Assembly: GCA_047921075.1 (NCBI GenBank)
Contig: JBLRWS010000013.1
Coordinates: forward strand, 1 to 46,752
Origin: JBLRWS01 sp047921075
GTDB lineage: Bacteria > Bacteroidota > Rhodothermia > Balneolales > Balneolaceae
Reading direction: 5' to 3'
Length of the DNA: 46,752 nucleotides
This document shows positions 7,382 to 15,000 of the stretch, in pieces. The position numbers and the translations under genes were made by a program. The notes beneath the pieces are model-generated. The model saw only the letters and a list, made by a program, of their open reading frames with translations, had not been told where the DNA came from and did no database searches. Position 1 is the stretch's first letter. Each line of letters starts with the position of its first letter.

Positions 7382-8173
7382 TCAATTCAACGTTTCATAC
7401 CTCTCCCGTGCTTCTCTCATATCGATATAATCATTCAGGGAAACAGGCTGCATGGTTAGAACTGATTCAAGGACAGGAACCGCCTTATCTGATTGGCCTG
7501 ATTCCTGGTAGTGCTGGGCCAGATCAAGCTTAAAGAGTATAACATCTGGATCCATACTTATAGCACGTTTCAGATATTCCTCCGCTTTACTGTTACTGGC
7601 GCCACCAGGAAGAGCGCCGTAAACAAAGCGTGCGGCAAACCGCTGAGCTCTTGAGATATTTGCAATCTTTGAATGCCACACTCCTTTCAGGTGCCAGGCG
7701 GGTGCATAATCCGGGTCCAGTTCGGATGCCCGGTAACTGTGTTCTTTCATATTCCGTATATGCATTACCCGTTCTGATGAGTTTGGCATCTCGTCTGCCA
7801 GTCCGGCCGAGGCTACTGCAAATACGTAATGGGAACGGGGTTTGTCAGGATGCTTGTCAAGGCAAAAGTCTGCAATTTCCAGAGCCGTACGATAAACGGG
7901 CTCCATGGATGAAAAATCAGCCTGACGGCGTCCTTTCCTTGTATATATGAAACTTGCATTCCATAGTGCTTCGTAGTTTTCCGGGTCCTTTTTTAAAATG
8001 TTCAGGTAAACGACTAAAGCTTTTTCTTCCTCTCCGGTTTGAAAGTAGTGTTTTGCTTCATCCAGTAAATATTGAACAGAGTCGTTTGCTGCCGGTTTTA
8101 GATTAGCATCTGTGGCAAGGGAATACTCACTTATCAAAGCAAGTGAGAAAAAGAGTAAGGCTATTTTGATCAT
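7382..8173 (-). CDS. Periplasmic TPR-repeat protein
   Basis: A 263-residue protein with a signal peptide (about residues 1-20, LALISEYSLATDA) followed by tetratricopeptide repeats. The units are at about 33-66 (LLDEAKHYFQTGEEEKALVV), 67-115, a middle pair around 130-160 (YRASELDPDYAPAWHLKGVW), and a final pair from about 195 (AEEYLKRAISMDPDVILFKL). The central pattern resembles the TPR arrangement of RMDN-like proteins, but I would not assign a function from that. It is monocistronic as far as can be seen, with a 332-bp gap upstream. A protein-interaction scaffold role is the family expectation. Confidence 0.8.
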   Translation of the reverse strand: MIKIALLFFSLALISEYSLATDANLKPAANDSVQYLLDEAKHYFQTGEEEKALVVYLNILKKDPENYEALWNASFIYTRKGRRQADFSSMEPVYRTALEIADFCLDKHPDKPRSHYVFAVASAGLADEMPNSSERVMHIRNMKEHSYRASELDPDYAPAWHLKGVWHSKIANISRAQRFAARFVYGALPGGASNSKAEEYLKRAISMDPDVILFKLDLAQHYQESGQSDKAVPVLESVLTMQPVSLNDYIDMREARERYETLN

Positions 8174-8370
8174 GTATCCTTATTAACTGATGAAAGCTTA
8201 GAAGGTTGCTCTTATATCCAAACATTTTTAATCGTATCTGAATTCAAATGTACGAGTTGTGGCAGAAGTGGGAGGTAAGCCTGTTGTGTGCTGCCATAGG
8301 TCGAGTTTAGATTACACACCCTAAGCCCAACCTGTTGCATTAAAAACTTGAGAGCACCCCTGGTGTGATT

Positions 8371-8411
8371 CCCGCCAAGGTGTGCAGATGAATCGCGGAA
8401 TTTAGCCGGGT
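8371..8411 (+). repeat. 41-bp direct repeat, copy 1 (left of toxin-antitoxin)
   Basis: This 41-bp block matches 9106-9146 at 37 of 41 positions and in the same orientation; the last 24 bases are identical. It contains CCCG near the left end and CGGG at the right end, so it may fold. The pair flanks the toxin-antitoxin genes exactly. Apart from this repeat, the gap 8174-8505 shows nothing else I can name. Confidence 0.85.
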
Positions 8412-8505
8412 GTTTATTTGCGATAAAATTCTCTTCTTGTTGAATACTGCTTTGGGTTTATGTAGGTTTGTAATATATCCTTCAATATTACAAAATTCAG
8501 CGGTT

Positions 8506-8736
8506 ATGAGCGTAATGAGCATCAGAGTAGATCATAAAAAGAAAAAGAAGTTAAAAACCATCGCATCTATCCAGGGGAAAACCATGAGTGAAATCGTTGA
8601 AGCACTCATCGATCAATATATCCGGGATTTTCAGCAAAGTGATGAGTCTGAGGAATTGAAATCGATCATGAAGGTGTCGGAGCCTTCTTTTGAAGAGTGG
8701 GACAACGACGAAGATGCCATCTATGATACAATGTGA
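8506..8736 (+). CDS. Antitoxin, ribbon-helix-helix type (MazE/PemI-like role)
   Basis: A 76-residue protein. The N-terminal part MSIRVDHKKKKKLKTIASIQ followed by KTMSEIVEALIDQYI has the strand-helix-helix layout of ribbon-helix-helix antitoxins (residues about 4-45). The acidic tail (DESEELKSIMKVSEPSFEEW) fits the toxin-neutralising segment. The frame is open upstream to 8410 but without conserved content. The ATG at 8506, or the one at 8515, is the likely start; neither has a strong ribosome site. Its 3' end overlaps the toxin start at 8723 by 14 bp, the usual translational coupling of such pairs. It should repress its own promoter with the toxin. Confidence 0.8.
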   Translation: MSVMSIRVDHKKKKKLKTIASIQGKTMSEIVEALIDQYIRDFQQSDESEELKSIMKVSEPSFEEWDNDEDAIYDTM

Positions 8737-9061
8737 TCAATGGGATGTGGTGCTTGTTCCATTTCCTTTTACAAATTTGGAAACCGTTAAAAAACGCCCT
8801 GCATTGGTTATCTCCCCCAATGATTATAACCGGGGAGAAGATATTATCATCCTGTTTATAACCAGCAATCTCTCTTCATTCGGCAGGCCGGGCGATTATA
8901 AATTAATGGATTGGAAATTGTGTGGTTTACCCAAACCCTCAATAGTTAGGATGAAGTTTGCCACTGTTTTGCAACGGATCATAATTAAAAAAATGGGACG
9001 TCTTACGAAGAGAGATAGAACAAAGGTCAGGGAAGCCCTGTCTACATTTTTTCAAACCTAA
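8723..9061 (+). CDS. MazF/PemK-family mRNA interferase toxin
   Basis: A 112-residue protein of the PemK/MazF family. The start IQCDQWDVVLVPFPFTNLE followed by KKRPALVISPNDYN contains the family hallmarks: the glycine or aspartate-based first strand, VPFPFT, and the KKRPALVIS strand. The ATG at 8723 is chosen over the upstream in-frame start at 8690 because it gives the normal N-terminus and a 14-bp overlap with the antitoxin. Family members are ribosome-independent endoribonucleases that cut mRNA at short motifs. The cut site here is unknown. The pair lies between two 41-bp direct repeats, which suggests it moves or is lost as a unit. Confidence 0.88.
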   Translation: MIQCDQWDVVLVPFPFTNLETVKKRPALVISPNDYNRGEDIIILFITSNLSSFGRPGDYKLMDWKLCGLPKPSIVRMKFATVLQRIIIKKMGRLTKRDRTKVREALSTFFQT

Positions 9062-9105
9062 AAAACCGGAGCTTTTTTATAATTCTGAATTTAGGAAATG
9101 AAGTT

Positions 9106-9146
9106 CCCGCAGAGGTGTGCGAATGAATCGCGGAATTTAGCCGGGT
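9106..9146 (+). repeat. 41-bp direct repeat, copy 2 (right of toxin-antitoxin)
   Basis: Second copy of the 41-bp block at 8371-8411, with 4 mismatches, starting 45 bp after the toxin stop codon. A short partial echo (AAGGTGTGCAA) follows at 9150-9160. Confidence 0.85.
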
Positions 9147-9279
9147 TTTAAGGTGTGCAATCATTATCAAACGTCCGTCACAAAAAAATTACAACTCTTT
9201 TGCTGTAATGAGGGATCGTTTTCTTTACATTTCAACGACTGAGTAAAACATCAACCCTGGCACAAACCATAATCCTCTC

Positions 9280-10488
9280 ATGTCTGCCAACTCTTTTAAC
9301 ATTAACGACGCGTACCTGTTCGAATCCGAACTTTCCGAAGACGATCGTATGATCATGGAAACCGCCCGCGAGTACGCCCAATCCAAACTGGAACCACGGG
9401 CATTAAAAGGCAATCAGGACGAAATTTTCGACATCTCCATCGCCAAGGAGATGGGAGATTTGGGTCTGCTGGGCGCCACCATCGATCCATCATATGGCGG
9501 TGTCGGGGCCAGCCAAACGGCGTATGGATTGGTAGCCCGCGAGGTGGAGCGTGTCGATTCGGGTTACCGCTCGTTTATGTCGGTTCAATCGTCTCTGGTG
9601 ATGTACCCCATCTCCACTTTTGGAACCGAAGAGCAGAAAGAGCGATTTTTGCCGCGCCTGGCCTCGGGTGAGATCATCGGCTGTTTCGGACTCACCGAAC
9701 CCGATCACGGCTCCGATCCCGGCTCGATGACCACCACCGCACTAAAAACGGACGGTGGCTGGATTCTGAACGGCGCCAAAATGTGGATCACCAACTCCCC
9801 GATCTCCGATGTGGCTGTGGTTTGGGCAAAAGCAAAAGAGTCGAAAAGTGATCAGCCGGTTATTCGCGGATTTCTGGTGGAAAAAGGAATGGACGGCTTC
9901 AGCGCGCCGGTCACCAAACATAAGATGAGCCTGCGTGCCTCCTCAACCGGCGAACTGGTATTCGAGGATGTATTTGTTCCCGACGAGAATGTGTTTCCGG
10001 ATATTCGTGGCCTAAAAGGCCCGTTTATGTGCCTGAACAGCGCCCGATACGGCATCGCCTGGGGAGCTGTGGGTGCTGCCGAATTTTGCTACGAACGAGC
10101 CCGACAGTATGTGCTGGACCGCAAGCAGTTTGGCCAACCCATTGCCGCCAATCAGCTGCCGCAAACCAAACTGGCCGATATGCTCACCGACATCACCTCC
10201 ATGCAGATGTTGGCGTGGCGGCTCGGAAAGCTAAAGGATGAAGGCCGTGATCATCACGCCATGACCTCTCTGGCCAAACGGCACAATGTTGGTAAGGCGC
10301 TGGAAATTGCCCGAGTAGCCCGCGATATGCATGGCGGGAATGGCATTTCGGGAGAGTATCGCGTTATTCACCACATGGTAAATCTCGAGTCGGTGAACAC
10401 GTACGAAGGCACCTACGATATTCACGGGCTGATATTGGGGCGCGAAATCACCGACATTCAAGCATTTGTACCCAAAGGGAACAGCTAA
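9280..10488 (+). CDS. gcdH: Glutaryl-CoA dehydrogenase (acyl-CoA dehydrogenase family)
   Basis: A 402-residue FAD-dependent acyl-CoA dehydrogenase. The sequence has FGLTEPDHGSDPGSM (flavin and substrate loop), KMWITNSP, and the C-terminal HGGNGISGEYRVIHHMVNLE followed by NTYEGTYDIHGLILGREITD. The glutamate in TYEGTYDIH (residue 376) is the expected catalytic base. The NLExVNTYEGTxDIH version of this motif is typical of glutaryl-CoA dehydrogenase, which oxidises and decarboxylates glutaryl-CoA to crotonyl-CoA in lysine and tryptophan breakdown. No Shine-Dalgarno is visible before the ATG. It is convergent with the cyclophilin gene, only 4 bp apart. Other short-chain acyl-CoA dehydrogenases are the alternative. 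Confidence 0.9.
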   Translation: MSANSFNINDAYLFESELSEDDRMIMETAREYAQSKLEPRALKGNQDEIFDISIAKEMGDLGLLGATIDPSYGGVGASQTAYGLVAREVERVDSGYRSFMSVQSSLVMYPISTFGTEEQKERFLPRLASGEIIGCFGLTEPDHGSDPGSMTTTALKTDGGWILNGAKMWITNSPISDVAVVWAKAKESKSDQPVIRGFLVEKGMDGFSAPVTKHKMSLRASSTGELVFEDVFVPDENVFPDIRGLKGPFMCLNSARYGIAWGAVGAAEFCYERARQYVLDRKQFGQPIAANQLPQTKLADMLTDITSMQMLAWRLGKLKDEGRDHHAMTSLAKRHNVGKALEIARVARDMHGGNGISGEYRVIHHMVNLESVNTYEGTYDIHGLILGREITDIQAFVPKGNS

Positions 10489-10492
10489 CGCT

Positions 10493-12502
10493 CTACCGTA
10501 TCACCATCTTGGCGCGCAGTATTCGATCTACCATCGTGAGCCGTTCGATCACCTCCATTCCGCGTACCACCTTTCCGAATTGAGTATACCCGCCATCCAA
10601 ATGGGGCGACCATCCCGTCATCACAAAAAACTGCGTCCCTTCGGTGTCGATGCCGGAGCTGGCCATTCCCACGCGTCCCGATTCATAGGTATCGGCAATC
10701 GGTTCGGTGGGCAGCACCCACGGCGGGGCGCCGGAGCCGTCGCCCAGTGTAATGTCGCCGCCTTGCGCCACAAATAGCGGAATAACCCGATGGAAGTAGA
10801 CACCGTTGTATGCACCGCTCCGGGTCACGCTGTCAATCATCGAAACGGTAAAAGGCGTGCGATGCGGGTACAGCTCGATCTCTACCGTGCCCTGGGTTGT
10901 CGTAAGTCTCCATAACGGCATTCGTCCCAACGCCGCCAGCCGCTCTGCATCCGGCTTACGGAAAGACGGGCTCACCGGTTTTCCCGCTGCCGTCTGAACC
11001 ACCATCTTGCCGCGCTCGGTTAGCAGAGGCAGCAGCTCTTCCGTCACCTCTTGCACAGCCATTTCCCGGGCATTCATCACACGCAACAGAATCGCCGCCA
11101 CTTCATGCTCTATCTTTTCAGCATCCATCAAAGACCGCAGTAATGCGGCCAGCTCCGCATCCGAAAAGATCGCCTCGTCCATTAACAATGTCTCCACAGC
11201 AGCAGATTGGCTTCGATGCTGCGCCTCAATCAGCTCAACAGCAAGTTGCTTTGCCATTTCCTGCTCGGTTTCGGTGCCGGTACCCCACTCTCTTACCAAT
11301 TCGCGCACCGCATAAAGCCCGCGCATGGTCTCCTGCTCCTTTTCGTGCATCAAAAATGTAAGGTACGCCTCTCTGGGTTGAATGTGCCGCAGCAGCGCAT
11401 AGGCCCTGCCTGCCAATATCGGGCTGCGTGAAGCTACCGAAGCGATGGTACGCCGGTATGGCGCAATGTCGTGCCCGGCAGACTGCAACAGTTCGAGACT
11501 TGCCAGAAATACGGCCGGGTGGCGATTGATTTGGGTGATCGTCTTTTCGATGAATTGAAGCCACTCTTCCGGCAGGGACTCCACACGCTGAAGCGCCTGA
11601 AGAGTTTCTGACAAAACCTGCGGATTGGTATGCTGAAGCAGCATCTGAACCGTTGCCCAGCGCAGCGTTTCTTCCTCCTGTAGCGGAATGGAACGCGCCA
11701 GCTCGATCCACAGCGCAAGGCTGGAGATTTTCCGGTCACCCAACGAGGCAATCCGGCTCAGTGAACCCCCATCCGACATCCGGAGATGCATCTGCATCAG
11801 GCGTTCATCATACTCATCAAGGGCGATCGTCAGGAGTGAATCGAGAGAGCTTTCAAACGCAGGTTGGCGCACATCATTTACACGGTTTCGGTAGAATCCA
11901 TAGATCAAATTGTTGCGCACTTCCGGGTTACCGACGGTAGCAGCCAGCGACAGAAGCTGCCCGATGTGATGGGATTGAAACGCTTCACGCGAGGCCAATA
12001 CGCCGATCGCCAGTGCGCAGGCCGGCTCCCTTCCAAGTTCTTCCTCATGTCGGAGCAGAAACAGTGCTTCCGGCTCTCCGCCATGGCGGCGAATCACTGT
12101 GCAGATACCGGCTTTTGTTGCGAAGCCGGCCTCCATCCAAAGCGATAACAACTTATCAAGATACCTCTCTCCAAACGGCTGCAACGACAACGCTAACCAC
12201 GCCTCCGTTGAACGATCATCGGTTACCCGTTCAAAAAAACGATCCGGATCCTCAACATCCGCATAAGCCGCCCCCTGCCACGCCAGCGCCCGAACGACCG
12301 GATTGGGATGATCCAGAAAGGGAATCAAGGACGCAACGTTGCGTTCGGCGATCGCACTCGTTACCTCTTCCATCTGCTGCATATCCATTGGAAGCGGAAA
12401 AACGGGGTCTTTTGAACAGCCGGTGAACAGAAAGATGAAAACCAACCCCGGCAGAAAAGCTCGTCTCAAAAATCGGAAAATCAATCCTTGCTTTTTACAC
12501 AT
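10493..12502 (-). CDS. Lipoprotein with HEAT-like repeats and cyclophilin PPIase domain
   Basis: A 669-residue protein from the ATG at 12502. The signal peptide ends in the lipobox FTGC (Cys29). A long helical region (about 40-530) has HEAT-like repeat character, such as IPFLDHPNPVVRALAWQGAA. The C-terminal 136 residues (about 534-669) are a cyclophilin peptidyl-prolyl isomerase: TTTQGTVEIELYPH, VYFHRVIPLFVAQGGD with the catalytic arginine, GTQFFV and LDGGYTQFGKV. It should act in the periplasm on protein folding. The frame is open to 12556, but starting there would put 18 unneeded residues before the signal peptide. The gene is divergent from lexA with a 57-bp shared promoter region. Confidence 0.88.
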   Translation of the reverse strand: MCKKQGLIFRFLRRAFLPGLVFIFLFTGCSKDPVFPLPMDMQQMEEVTSAIAERNVASLIPFLDHPNPVVRALAWQGAAYADVEDPDRFFERVTDDRSTEAWLALSLQPFGERYLDKLLSLWMEAGFATKAGICTVIRRHGGEPEALFLLRHEEELGREPACALAIGVLASREAFQSHHIGQLLSLAATVGNPEVRNNLIYGFYRNRVNDVRQPAFESSLDSLLTIALDEYDERLMQMHLRMSDGGSLSRIASLGDRKISSLALWIELARSIPLQEEETLRWATVQMLLQHTNPQVLSETLQALQRVESLPEEWLQFIEKTITQINRHPAVFLASLELLQSAGHDIAPYRRTIASVASRSPILAGRAYALLRHIQPREAYLTFLMHEKEQETMRGLYAVRELVREWGTGTETEQEMAKQLAVELIEAQHRSQSAAVETLLMDEAIFSDAELAALLRSLMDAEKIEHEVAAILLRVMNAREMAVQEVTEELLPLLTERGKMVVQTAAGKPVSPSFRKPDAERLAALGRMPLWRLTTTQGTVEIELYPHRTPFTVSMIDSVTRSGAYNGVYFHRVIPLFVAQGGDITLGDGSGAPPWVLPTEPIADTYESGRVGMASSGIDTEGTQFFVMTGWSPHLDGGYTQFGKVVRGMEVIERLTMVDRILRAKMVIR

Positions 12503-12512
12503 ATATCTTACA

Positions 12513-12529
12513 TTATATGAACTGTATAA
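12513..12529. promoter_or_regulatory. Inverted repeat in the lexA/cyclophilin divergent promoter
   Basis: TTATATGAACTGTATAA has 5-bp perfect arms around a 7-bp centre and lies between the two divergent start codons, 31 bp before lexA. It is a candidate operator for LexA itself or part of the overlapping promoters. The LexA box of this lineage is not known to me, so this is weak. Confidence 0.3.
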
Positions 12530-12559
12530 CCTCCTCGTGAACACTACACCCTGCAATGT

Positions 12560-13219
12560 ATGGATTTGGCACAGTTAACCCGAAAGCAGAAAGAGTTTTT
12601 TGATTTTATCGTGACGTACAAAAATGAGCACGATGTGTGGCCCACCTATCGAGAGATCTCGGAAGAATTTAACTACAAATCGCCCAACAGCGTTACTCAA
12701 AACATCCAGGCGTTGCTTAAAAAAGGGTATTTGGTGCGCGGTGAGGATGATGAATACGATATTCATCCCGACTATTCCGAGCTGTTGCATCAACCGCAAG
12801 GCAGTGGAATTCCGGTACGGGGGCTCATTGCGGCAGGCTATCTGCAGGAAGCAGTGGAAGCCGATCTTGGCACCATTACCCTTGAGATGCTTTTCCCTAA
12901 TATGGATCGTATGTTTGCCTTGCGCGTGTCCGGGATGAGCATGAAAGAGGCCGGTATTTCCGATGGGGATTTTGTGCTGCTGATGGATGATGATATTAAA
13001 GACGGCGACATCGGCGCGGTACTCTATGACGGAGAAACCAGCCTGAAGCGCATTTTCTATGGTGAGAACGGCCTGCGCCTTGAACCTGCCAATGATGAGT
13101 ACAGCGACATCACCATCGAGCCGGATGTGTTTGAGGAGGTAAAGGTGATCGGGAAATATATCGGCCATGTGAACAAGACCGGTATTCACAAAGCGGTACC
13201 TCATCGCCTGGCCGGCTAA
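12560..13219 (+). CDS. lexA: LexA repressor (SOS response)
   Basis: A 219-residue LexA with both domains. The N-terminal winged helix (residues 1-68) begins LTRKQKEFFDFIVTYKNEHD and contains PTYREISEEFNYKSPNSVTQ. The C-terminal S24 peptidase domain has the self-cleavage site Ala92-Gly93 (LIAAGYLQ), the catalytic serine Ser127 (SGMSMKEAGI) and the catalytic lysine Lys153 (TSLKRIF). RecA filament should trigger its self-cleavage and release DNA-repair genes. A photolyase gene lies elsewhere in the window, but I see no shared operator. The start ATG at 12560 has no Shine-Dalgarno. Confidence 0.96.
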   Translation: MDLAQLTRKQKEFFDFIVTYKNEHDVWPTYREISEEFNYKSPNSVTQNIQALLKKGYLVRGEDDEYDIHPDYSELLHQPQGSGIPVRGLIAAGYLQEAVEADLGTITLEMLFPNMDRMFALRVSGMSMKEAGISDGDFVLLMDDDIKDGDIGAVLYDGETSLKRIFYGENGLRLEPANDEYSDITIEPDVFEEVKVIGKYIGHVNKTGIHKAVPHRLAG

Positions 13220-13388
13220 GGCTCACACCCTGTTAATCCGTTAATTAAAGAAAGCTTTGAAAAACCAAGATTTTTGGTCAAGATCGAGGCCAAAGAGAAT
13301 TTAAAACCGCAGCATATTGGTTATATGTGAGGATTTTAAAATCCCGCTAACAAAGAGCTTGGGTGTAAAACGGTTTTGCAAAACCTCC

Positions 13389-13595
13389 TTAAAGAGATTT
13401 TTCTACCTCGGTAGCTCCGCTGCGCTTCTCTTTTTTAATCTCCTCTTTGGTCGTCAGGCTGCCGTTACCGTCTTTTCGGGCTTCATACAGTTGCGAATCT
13501 TTGATCCACGCACGGCCGCCATCATGTTGTAGTTTTTTGCTGTTTTTATAATTGAATGCCTGTTTATGAAGATCCGGTAATTCTTTTCCGCTCAT
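13389..13595 (-). CDS. Small hypothetical protein
   Basis: A 68-residue, highly charged and lysine-rich frame starting MSGKELPDLHKQAFNYKNSK. It has no signal peptide or membrane segment. Composition and the lack of any better frame in this 479-bp gap between lexA and the L21 gene make it plausible, but I recognise no family. It is divergent from rplU. The rest of the gap shows nothing else clear. Confidence 0.45.
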   Translation of the reverse strand: MSGKELPDLHKQAFNYKNSKKLQHDGGRAWIKDSQLYEARKDGNGSLTTKEEIKKEKRSGATEVEKSL

Positions 13596-13654
13596 GGGTG
13601 CAAATTCTTATAGGTTATGGAGTGTTTCTGATTTTACTTTTTAGCAAAAAGCAT

Positions 13655-13662
13655 TATCTTTC
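13655..13662 (+). promoter_or_regulatory. Possible -7 element of the rplU-rpmA promoter
   Basis: TATCTTTC, about 37 bp before the rplU start, resembles the Bacteroidota -7 consensus TAnnTTTG at seven of its eight positions. No clear TTTG -33 element is visible at the expected distance, so this is tentative. Confidence 0.3.
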
Positions 13663-13698
13663 TGGTCTATCAAAAAAAGAATTTAACAGATTGATCGT

Positions 13699-14007
13699 AT
13701 GTACGCTATCGTGAAAATTGGTGGGCATCAATACAAGGTTGAAGAAAACCAATCCATTTTTGTAAACCGAATTCAAACGGATGATGAATCCATCACGTTT
13801 GATGATGTTCTATTGCTTAAAGATAACAAAGGCGGCGTTAAAATCGGAAAGCCTTCTGTTAAAGGCGCCACGGTTGAAGCCAAAGTTTTGGATCACCTAA
13901 AAAGTGACAAAGTGATGGTCTTCAAGAAAAAGCGCCGCAAAGGCTACCGGGTGAAGCGAGGCCATCGTCAGCCCATCACCCAATTACTAATTGAGAAAAT
14001 TTCGTAA
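13699..14007 (+). CDS. rplU: 50S ribosomal protein bL21
   Basis: A 102-residue protein starting MYAIVKIGGHQYKVEENQ, the canonical bL21 N-terminus, with the conserved end KKKRRKGYRVKRGHRQPITQ that binds 23S rRNA. Normal length. It is followed after 12 bp by the bL27 gene, the universal rplU-rpmA pair, so both are in one transcript. Confidence 0.98.
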   Translation: MYAIVKIGGHQYKVEENQSIFVNRIQTDDESITFDDVLLLKDNKGGVKIGKPSVKGATVEAKVLDHLKSDKVMVFKKKRRKGYRVKRGHRQPITQLLIEKIS

Positions 14008-14019
14008 CTCCACACTATT

Positions 14020-14271
14020 ATGGCACATAAGAAAGGTCAAGGCTCGACAAGAAACGGACGAGATTCAGAATCGAAACGACTCGGCGTAAAGAAGTACGGC
14101 GGTGAAGTGGTTAAAGCCGGAAACATCATTGTACGTCAGCGTGGAACCAAGTTCCATCCCGGTATCAATGTAGGCCGCGGCGGAGACGACACTCTGTTTG
14201 CACTCTCTGACGGTGTTGTTACATTTCAGCGCAAGCGCAACGGACGTAAGTTTGTAAACGTCGAAGCGTAG
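14020..14271 (+). CDS. rpmA: 50S ribosomal protein bL27
   Basis: An 83-residue protein starting MAHKKGQGSTRNGRDSESKR with the family signature GNIIVRQRGTKFHPGINVG. The N-terminus starts directly with AHKKG, so there is no cleavable leader of the Firmicutes type. It acts near the peptidyl-transferase centre. It ends 27 bp before a strong intrinsic terminator. Confidence 0.98.
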   Translation: MAHKKGQGSTRNGRDSESKRLGVKKYGGEVVKAGNIIVRQRGTKFHPGINVGRGGDDTLFALSDGVVTFQRKRNGRKFVNVEA

Positions 14272-14298
14272 CAACTCTGCAGCGTGTAACTATTTTTG

Positions 14299-14331
14299 AA
14301 AGCCTCAGTGCATTTGTGCTGAGGCTTTTTC
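14299..14331 (+). terminator. Intrinsic terminator after rplU-rpmA
   Basis: A 10-bp perfect stem (AAAGCCTCAG with CTGAGGCTTT), a 10-nt loop and a T-run (TTTTT at the end of the right arm), 27 bp after the rpmA stop codon. It separates the ribosomal pair from the FAH-family gene. Confidence 0.85.
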
Positions 14332-14343
14332 TATTTTCATACC

Positions 14344-15000
14344 ATGACATTTACCATTCCTCACTTTTCCCCCTTGCAGCTCGGCACCATATATTGTGTC
14401 GGTAAAAATTACGCCAAGCACATCGACGAAATGGGTGGGCAGCGGCCCGGAGCCCCGGTTCTTTTCCTTAAACCGCGCTCGTCGGTTATCTACTCTCCGG
14501 CCATTGTCCGTCTCCCGGACATCTCCTCCGATGTGCATCACGAGGTAGAGATGGTTTTACTGATTGGCGCCACGGTGCACCGTGCAACAGCCCGGGAAGC
14601 GCGCGCTGCAATTCGGGCCATCGCCATCGGTATCGATTTTACTGCTCGCGACCTGCAATCCGACGCTAAAAAAGCGGGGCTGCCGTGGGCGCTCTCCAAA
14701 GGGTTTGATACCTTTGCCCCGATTGGAAACTTTAAAGAGGTGACTGGCGATGATGACTTGTCGGCCTGTACACTTGAATTAACCGTTAACGACAACGTTC
14801 GTCAATCGGGCACCACCGCTGACATGCTCTGGCCGCCCGAGGAGCTGGTTGCCACCATTTCGCAGCACATGACGCTGCTGCCGGGCGATCTCATATTTAC
14901 AGGCACTCCGGAGGGGGTATCCCGCGTTGAGAAAGGGGACCGCATACGCGCAAGCCTCAATCAAACCGACTCTGTTCTTGATGTGCAAATCTCTTCATAA
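14344..15000 (+). CDS. Fumarylacetoacetate hydrolase (FAH) family protein
   Basis: A 218-residue single-domain FAH-superfamily enzyme of the FAHD1/YcgM type. The N-terminus IYCVGKNYAKHIDEMGG is the typical start. The metal-binding acidic residues are E67 and E69 (HHEVEMVLLIG) and D98 (IGIDFTARDLQ), and the lid lysine region WALSKGFDTFAPIG follows. The end has FTGTPEGVSRVEKGD. Such enzymes hydrolyse acylpyruvates or decarboxylate oxaloacetate; the exact substrate is not certain. The 3' end overlaps the next gene by 20 bp, suggesting translational coupling with an unrelated peptidase. Confidence 0.9.
   Translation: MTFTIPHFSPLQLGTIYCVGKNYAKHIDEMGGQRPGAPVLFLKPRSSVIYSPAIVRLPDISSDVHHEVEMVLLIGATVHRATAREARAAIRAIAIGIDFTARDLQSDAKKAGLPWALSKGFDTFAPIGNFKEVTGDDDLSACTLELTVNDNVRQSGTTADMLWPPEELVATISQHMTLLPGDLIFTGTPEGVSRVEKGDRIRASLNQTDSVLDVQISS

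Noticed and set aside
8340..8522. Minus-strand frame overlapping the first 41-bp repeat
   Set aside because: It is opposite the antitoxin promoter and start and its residues come partly from the repeat. Treated as a shadow.
9061..9080. Possible terminator after the toxin gene
   Set aside because: A-run and T-run surround a very short centre, but no GC stem can be drawn.
6503..9146. Integron or CRISPR array
   Set aside because: The 41-bp repeats occur only twice and lack the attC core sites, and no spacer-repeat series is present.
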